From: Anaerolineales bacterium
Lineage (GTDB): Bacteria; Chloroflexota; Anaerolineae; Anaerolineales; DRMV01
DNA length: 9,747 nt
NCBI GenBank assembly: GCA_015491595.1
Contig: WFVP01000381.1
Span: 1-9,747 of the forward strand
Direction of reading: 5' to 3'
Shown: in pieces, positions 6,142 to 9,747 of the stretch
Layout: each line of letters begins with the position of its first letter
How positions within the stretch are numbered: the stretch's first letter is position 1
Made by a program: the position numbers and the translations under genes
The notes under the pieces: model-generated
The model's input: the letters and a program-made list of their open reading frames with translations, nothing else
What the model was told of the DNA's origin: nothing
Databases searched by the model: none

Positions 6142-7182
6142 GTGACCGCACCGCTGTTGGACGTCCGCAACCTCAAAACCTACTTCTTCACCCACGACGG
6201 GGTGGTCAAAGCCGTGGACGGCGTTTCCTTCCACGTGATGCCAGGTGAGGTACTGGGCCTGGTGGGGGAGTCGGGCTGCGGCAAGAGCGTGACCTCCCTC
6301 TCCATCATGCGCCTGGTGGACAGCCCCGGACGCATCGTAGACGGCGAAATCTGGTTTGAAGGGGTGAACCTCCTGGCCCTACCCGAAGTGGAAATGGCCC
6401 GCATTCGGGGGAATCGCATTTCCATGATTTTCCAGCAACCCAAGAGCAGCCTGAACCCGGTCTACACCATCGGAGACCAAATCGCCGAGGTCTTCCAGGT
6501 CCACCAGGGCATGAAGAAGAAGGAAGCCTGGCAGCGGGCCGTGGAGCTCCTGCGGCTGGTGGGCATCCCGGACCCGGCCCAGAAGGCCCACGCTTACCCC
6601 CACGAGCTCTCCGGCGGCCAGGCCCAGCGGGTCATGATTGCCATGGCCCTGGCCCTGCGACCCAAGCTCCTCATCGCGGACGAACCCACCACCGCGCTGG
6701 ACGTGACCATCCAGGCCCAAATCCTGGACCTGTTGCGGGACCTGCGGTCCCGTTTCAACACCGCCATCATCCTTATCTCCCACGACCTGGGCGTCATCGC
6801 GGAGATGGCCGACCGGGTGGCCGTGATGTATGCCGGGCAGATTGTGGAACAGGCCGAGGTCACTCGCATCTTCCAGGAACCGCATCACCCCTACACCCAG
6901 GGCCTGCTGGCCTCCCTGCCCGTGCTGGGACGCCGCCGTCCCCGGCTGGAGACCATCCCCGGCACCGTGCCCGACCTCATCGACCCGCCCCCTGGATGCC
7001 GCTTCGCGCCGCGGTGCCAGGCCCGAGTGGAAGCCAACCTCACCCGCTGCGAGGACCAGGACCCGCCGCTGTACGACGTGGCGCCTCAGCACCTGGTGCG
7101 CTGCTGGCTCTATGAAGGGGCTCGGGTGCATCACCCCGTATCTCCAGCGACCACCATCTCCACTCCCGAGGCAGAACCATGA
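6142..7182 (+). CDS. oppD: Oligopeptide/dipeptide ABC importer ATPase, OppD/DppD class
   Basis: 346 residues from GTG 6142, which follows AGGAGG at six bases. The reading frame is open to a GTG at 6100, but that start lacks a ribosome binding site. Walker A GESGCGKS (42-49), Q-loop FQQP (97-100), signature LSGGQ (156-160), Walker B LLIADE (176-181), H-loop His214. The C-terminal extension holds YTQGLL (251-256) and the region with four cysteines: 286, 292, 303 and 321 (GCRFAPRC near its start). In DppD-type ATPases such cysteines bind a [4Fe-4S] cluster; spacing here is C-x5-C-x10-C-x17-C, four residues longer in the second gap than in its partner. Hydrolyses ATP at the cytoplasmic face together with the OppF-class protein, which overlaps its stop codon by ATGA. 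Confidence 0.96.
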   Translation: MTAPLLDVRNLKTYFFTHDGVVKAVDGVSFHVMPGEVLGLVGESGCGKSVTSLSIMRLVDSPGRIVDGEIWFEGVNLLALPEVEMARIRGNRISMIFQQPKSSLNPVYTIGDQIAEVFQVHQGMKKKEAWQRAVELLRLVGIPDPAQKAHAYPHELSGGQAQRVMIAMALALRPKLLIADEPTTALDVTIQAQILDLLRDLRSRFNTAIILISHDLGVIAEMADRVAVMYAGQIVEQAEVTRIFQEPHHPYTQGLLASLPVLGRRRPRLETIPGTVPDLIDPPPGCRFAPRCQARVEANLTRCEDQDPPLYDVAPQHLVRCWLYEGARVHHPVSPATTISTPEAEP

Positions 7183-8243
7183 CCCAAACGCCGGACACCC
7201 GCAAACCCCTGCTGCAAGTGCGCCATCTGGTCAAGTATTACCCCGTACGCGGGGGCATCCTGAAGCGCATCGTGGCCTGGGTCAAAGCCGTGGACGATAT
7301 CAGCTTCACCGTGCACGAAGGCGAAACCCTGGGACTGGTGGGGGAATCCGGTTGTGGCAAGACCACCGCGGCCCTGACCCTGTTGCGCCTCATGGAACCT
7401 ACACGCGGCGAAGCCTATTTCGACGGCAAGAACATCTTCGCCCTCAAGGGGCCGGAACTGAAGGCCCTTCGCCGGCAGATGCAAATTGTGTTCCAGGACC
7501 CCTATTCCTCCCTGGACCCCCGGTTGCCTGTGGGGGAATCCATCCTGGAGGGACTCAAAATCCACGGCATCGGCACCCCGCGGGAGCGCCGGGAAATGAT
7601 GATGGACATCCTGCGCAAGGTGGGCCTGGAGCCCTACCACGCGTATCGCTACCCCCACGAGTTTTCCGGCGGACAGCGCCAGCGCATCGGCATCGCCCGG
7701 GCCCTCGTGCTGCGTCCCAAGTTTGTGGTCCTGGACGAACCCGTCTCCGCGCTGGACGTGTCCATCCAGGCCCAAATCCTCAACCTGCTCATGGATTTGC
7801 AGGAGGAGTTCAGGCTCACCTACCTGTTCGTCGCCCACAACCTGGCGGTCGTGGAGCACATCTCCCATCGGGTGGCCGTGATGTACCTGGGGAAAATCGT
7901 GGAACTGGCCCCCACCCGGGAGCTCTTCACCAACCCCCTGCATCCCTATACCCAGGCGCTGCTTTCCGCCATCCCCGTCCCGGACCCCACGGCCAGGCGG
8001 GAGCGCATCATCCTCCCCGGCGACGTTCCCAGTCCCCTGAATCCGCCCTCAGGGTGCCGGTTCCACCCGCGCTGTCCCTTTGCCAAGCCCGAATGCGCCG
8101 CCCAGGAACCCGAGTTGCGGGAGCTCCGTCCCGGCCATTTCGTGGCCTGTCACTTCGCGGAGGACTTCCTGCCCTCCAAAACACCGCTTCCCTCCGCCGC
8201 ATCCCGCGCGCCGGCCTCCTCCTCTGAGGCCACGGCGGAGTGA
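7179..8243 (+). CDS. oppF: Oligopeptide/dipeptide ABC importer ATPase, OppF/DppF class
   Basis: 354 residues. The start overlaps the stop of the preceding ATPase (ATGA), a sign of coupled translation. Walker [10 protein letters not shown] (55-63), Q-loop [11 protein letters not shown] (105-115, the OppF form), signature FSGGQ (162-166), Walker B VVLDE (183-187), H-loop His220 in FVAHNL (usually SHDL). The C-terminal domain has [12 protein letters not shown] (255-266) and four cysteines, 293, 299, 306 and 324 (GCRFHPRCP near its start), matching the iron-sulfur binding pattern of the class with normal spacing. A low-complexity Ala/Ser/Pro tail follows residue 332. It completes a five-part importer whose two ATPases form a heterodimer. 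Confidence 0.96.
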   Translation: MTQTPDTRKPLLQVRHLVKYYPVRGGILKRIVAWVKAVDDISFTVHEGETLGLVGESGCGKTTAALTLLRLMEPTRGEAYFDGKNIFALKGPELKALRRQMQIVFQDPYSSLDPRLPVGESILEGLKIHGIGTPRERREMMMDILRKVGLEPYHAYRYPHEFSGGQRQRIGIARALVLRPKFVVLDEPVSALDVSIQAQILNLLMDLQEEFRLTYLFVAHNLAVVEHISHRVAVMYLGKIVELAPTRELFTNPLHPYTQALLSAIPVPDPTARRERIILPGDVPSPLNPPSGCRFHPRCPFAKPECAAQEPELRELRPGHFVACHFAEDFLPSKTPLPSAASRAPASSSEATAE

Positions 8244-8263
8244 AGGGGGAGGAGGTGCACGTC

Positions 8264-9367
8264 ATGAGGGCGCGCGGGGAAGACAGGACGATGGCCTGGG
8301 TCCTTTACGGCGCTTACGGCTACACCGGTCGCCTTATCCTGCAGGAGGCCCTCCGGCAGGGGATACCGCCCCTCCTGGCCGGTCGCAACCCTCGGGCGTT
8401 GCAGGCCCTGGCCCAGGAAACCGGCCTGCCCTATCAGGCAGCTCCCCTGGAGGACCCCGAAGCCCTGGACCGCCTACTTCGGGGGCGCCGGTTGGTCCTG
8501 CACGCGGCCGGCCCCTTTGAAATCACCATGCCCCCTATGCTGGCCGCCTGCCTCCGCCAGGGGGTGCACTATCTGGACATCACCGGGGAAATCGCGGTGT
8601 TCGAGCACCTGGCCCAACGCCATGAGGACGCCCGCCGTCGAGGCGTGCTCCTCCTGCCCGGCGTGGGCCTGGACGTGGTCCCTTCCGACTGTCTGGCCGC
8701 CCACCTGAAGGCCCACCTTCCTTCCGCGACCCACCTGCGCCTGGTGATTTGCAGCACCCGGGCGGGCGTTTCCCGGGGCACCCTGCGCACCATGGTGCTT
8801 AATCTCCACCGTCCCAGCGCGGTGCGGCGGGACGGACGCATCGTGGACATTCCTCCCGGCGATACCGTGCTGGAGATGGTACTGGGCGGACGGACGCGCC
8901 GGGTGTACCGTGTACGATGGGGCGACGTGAGCACCGCGTACCACACCACCGGCATTCCCAACATCGAGGTGTTCATGTGCCTCCCCCGCCCCCTGGCCCG
9001 CCTCCTGCCCTGGTGGCCCTGGGTGAAGGCCCTGGTGCGTTTCCCCGCGGTGCGCCGCCTGCTGGCGGCCGGCGTGCGCTGGCTGCTGCCGCCCGGTCCC
9101 AGCGAGGCCCAAAGGGCTCGCGGCCGGGTCTTCTTTGAAGGCCATGCCTGGGACCCGGAAGGACGTCGAGTGTGCGCCAGACTGGAAACACCCGAGGGAT
9201 ACACCCTCACCGCCCGGGCCGCGGTGGCAGCCGTGAAAGAGGTCTTCACCCGCGCGGAGGAGGTATCCGGCTTTCAAACGCCTGCCCGCCTCTTCGGGCC
9301 CTCCTGGGTGCTCTCCTTGGAAGGAGTGGTCGGATTCTCGCCGTGTGCCACCGACTTCCCCGTCTGA
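8264..9367 (+). CDS. Saccharopine-dehydrogenase-like NAD(P)-dependent oxidoreductase
   Basis: 367 residues from ATG 8264, chosen because GGGGGAGGAGG lies about eight bases upstream. A GTG at 8240 overlapping the previous stop and an ATG at 8291 are alternatives. The N-terminal Rossmann fold is clear: VLYGAYGYTGRL (13-24) is the nucleotide-binding loop, AGRNP (39-43) follows the second strand, and HAAGPF (80-85) and YLDITGE (103-109) are typical of the Sacchrp_dh_NADP family. PGVGLDVVPSDCLA (132-145) and GFQTP (336-340) match members labelled trans-acting enoyl reductase or saccharopine reductase. The family includes true saccharopine and carboxynorspermidine dehydrogenases, enoyl reductases working beside polyketide synthases, and many of unknown substrate, so the reaction is open. 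The last 15 residues or so extend beyond the usual end. The 20-bp gap after the ATPase gene points to cotranscription with the importer. Confidence 0.85.
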   Translation: MRARGEDRTMAWVLYGAYGYTGRLILQEALRQGIPPLLAGRNPRALQALAQETGLPYQAAPLEDPEALDRLLRGRRLVLHAAGPFEITMPPMLAACLRQGVHYLDITGEIAVFEHLAQRHEDARRRGVLLLPGVGLDVVPSDCLAAHLKAHLPSATHLRLVICSTRAGVSRGTLRTMVLNLHRPSAVRRDGRIVDIPPGDTVLEMVLGGRTRRVYRVRWGDVSTAYHTTGIPNIEVFMCLPRPLARLLPWWPWVKALVRFPAVRRLLAAGVRWLLPPGPSEAQRARGRVFFEGHAWDPEGRRVCARLETPEGYTLTARAAVAAVKEVFTRAEEVSGFQTPARLFGPSWVLSLEGVVGFSPCATDFPV

Positions 9368-9418
9368 CGCTCTCCTGACGCGCGCCGTTTACCCTGGCTC
9401 TCAAACGACCCCAGAACC

Positions 9419-9430
9419 GCTTTGGGTTCG
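9419..9430 (+). repeat. Leader motif, copy 2 (shared with 5279-5290)
   Basis: GCTTTGGGTTCG lies 32 bases before the start of the arrestin-like gene, followed by AAAGAATAGGGAGG. It may simply reflect a similar ribosome-binding context. The 83-base gap that holds it (9368-9450) shows no convincing terminator or promoter. Confidence 0.3.
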
Positions 9431-9450
9431 AAAGAATAGGGAGGCTTCCC

Positions 9451-9747
9451 ATGGTGTTCGGTTTCCTGCGCGGTGGCAAAATCCAGGTGCATGTCGAATG
9501 GCCCCAGGACCAGGTCTATCGTCCCGGGGATACCATCCCGGCCCGGGTCCATCTGCGCCTTCAAGGGCGTCCGCGAATTCGCGAGGTCCGGGTGGGTTTG
9601 GTCTTCTGGCAACGCTTCCAGTATCCCGAATGGGAAGAGCACGACGACGGCTCCATTGACTACATCACCATCTGGAAGGAAAAGGAGAGCTGGGTCGCGC
9701 AGGCCCATCTTCCCTTGCCCGACCCCCTTCCCGCGAATTTCCAGAAG
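9451..9747 (+). CDS. Arrestin-like beta-sandwich protein (partial, runs off right edge)
   Basis: ATG follows AGGGAGG at six bases, and 99 codons are open to the end of the window. The visible part alternates short hydrophobic strands with turns: GKIQVHVEWP (9-18), YRPGDTIPARVHLRL (23-37), IREVRVGLVFWQRF (42-55), then an acidic turn EWEEHDDG (59-66) and ESWVAQAHLPLP (79-90). A strand, a YxPGD turn, and two further strands are the usual opening of arrestin-N-like and Spo0M-like domains, which act as protein-binding or scaffold modules. No signal peptide or membrane segment is visible. With under half of a typical protein visible, the assignment rests on this pattern. It may or may not belong to the upstream operon. 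Confidence 0.6.
   Translation, partial: MVFGFLRGGKIQVHVEWPQDQVYRPGDTIPARVHLRLQGRPRIREVRVGLVFWQRFQYPEWEEHDDGSIDYITIWKEKESWVAQAHLPLPDPLPANFQK

Noticed and set aside
4640..6145. 501-codon + strand open frame crossing the second permease and the ZIP gene, including an ATG at 5159 that overlaps the permease stop as ATGA
   Set aside because: Composition is Pro/Gly/Arg/His-rich with no recognisable domain, and it lies out of frame with two well-supported genes. It is a by-product of high GC content.
9405..9431. Possible terminator hairpin CGACCC/GGGTTCG after the oxidoreductase gene
   Set aside because: The stem needs a bulge and has no following T-run; the signal is too weak to call.

Overview
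The window is GC-rich bacterial DNA, densely coding on the + strand, with one gene leaving the left edge on the - strand. The lipoprotein linker rich in Pro, Glu, Thr and Ala, the style of the family-5 solute-binding protein, and the neighbours (GT-C-like membrane protein, saccharopine-dehydrogenase-like oxidoreductase, arrestin-like protein) suggest Chloroflexota, probably an Anaerolineae-type and perhaps thermophilic lineage. This is inference from protein style, not a search.

Layout. Positions 1026 to 1 (- strand) encode the first 342 residues of a polytopic GT-C-like membrane protein that continues past the left edge. A 196-bp divergent intergenic region (1027-1222) carries an extended -10 element for the leftward gene and a good sigma-70-type promoter (TTGACG, 16 bp, TATACT) for the rightward genes. 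Rightward there follow: a family-5 solute-binding lipoprotein (1223-2944); a perfect-stem rho-independent terminator; a relatively AT-rich spacer with a 10-bp inverted repeat; two oligopeptide/dipeptide-type permeases (3147-4226 and 4230-5162); a ZIP-family metal transporter (5310-6074); the two matching ATPases (6142-7182 and 7179-8243, overlapping by ATGA); a saccharopine-dehydrogenase-like Rossmann oxidoreductase (8264-9367); and the first 99 codons of an arrestin-like protein (from 9451) that leaves the right edge.

How they work together. The binding protein, two permeases and two ATPases make a complete Opp/Dpp/Nik-class ABC importer. The terminator after the binding-protein gene would let it be made in excess over the membrane parts, as is common for such systems. 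The ZIP gene between the second permease and the first ATPase, and the oxidoreductase 20 bp after the second ATPase, look cotranscribed with the importer.

The main observation is that the binding protein reads as a circular permutation of the family. The stretch that forms the mature N-terminus of DppA/OppA-type proteins is here at the C-terminus (about residues 455-573), and the rest of the fold comes directly after the signal peptide and linker. A second pattern is that all non-lipobox cysteines of the binding protein, and the only cysteines of both permeases, fall into short-range pairs on the predicted outer face, which suggests disulfides throughout the extracytoplasmic part of the transporter. 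No RNA genes, CRISPR arrays, insertion sequences or phage genes were seen.
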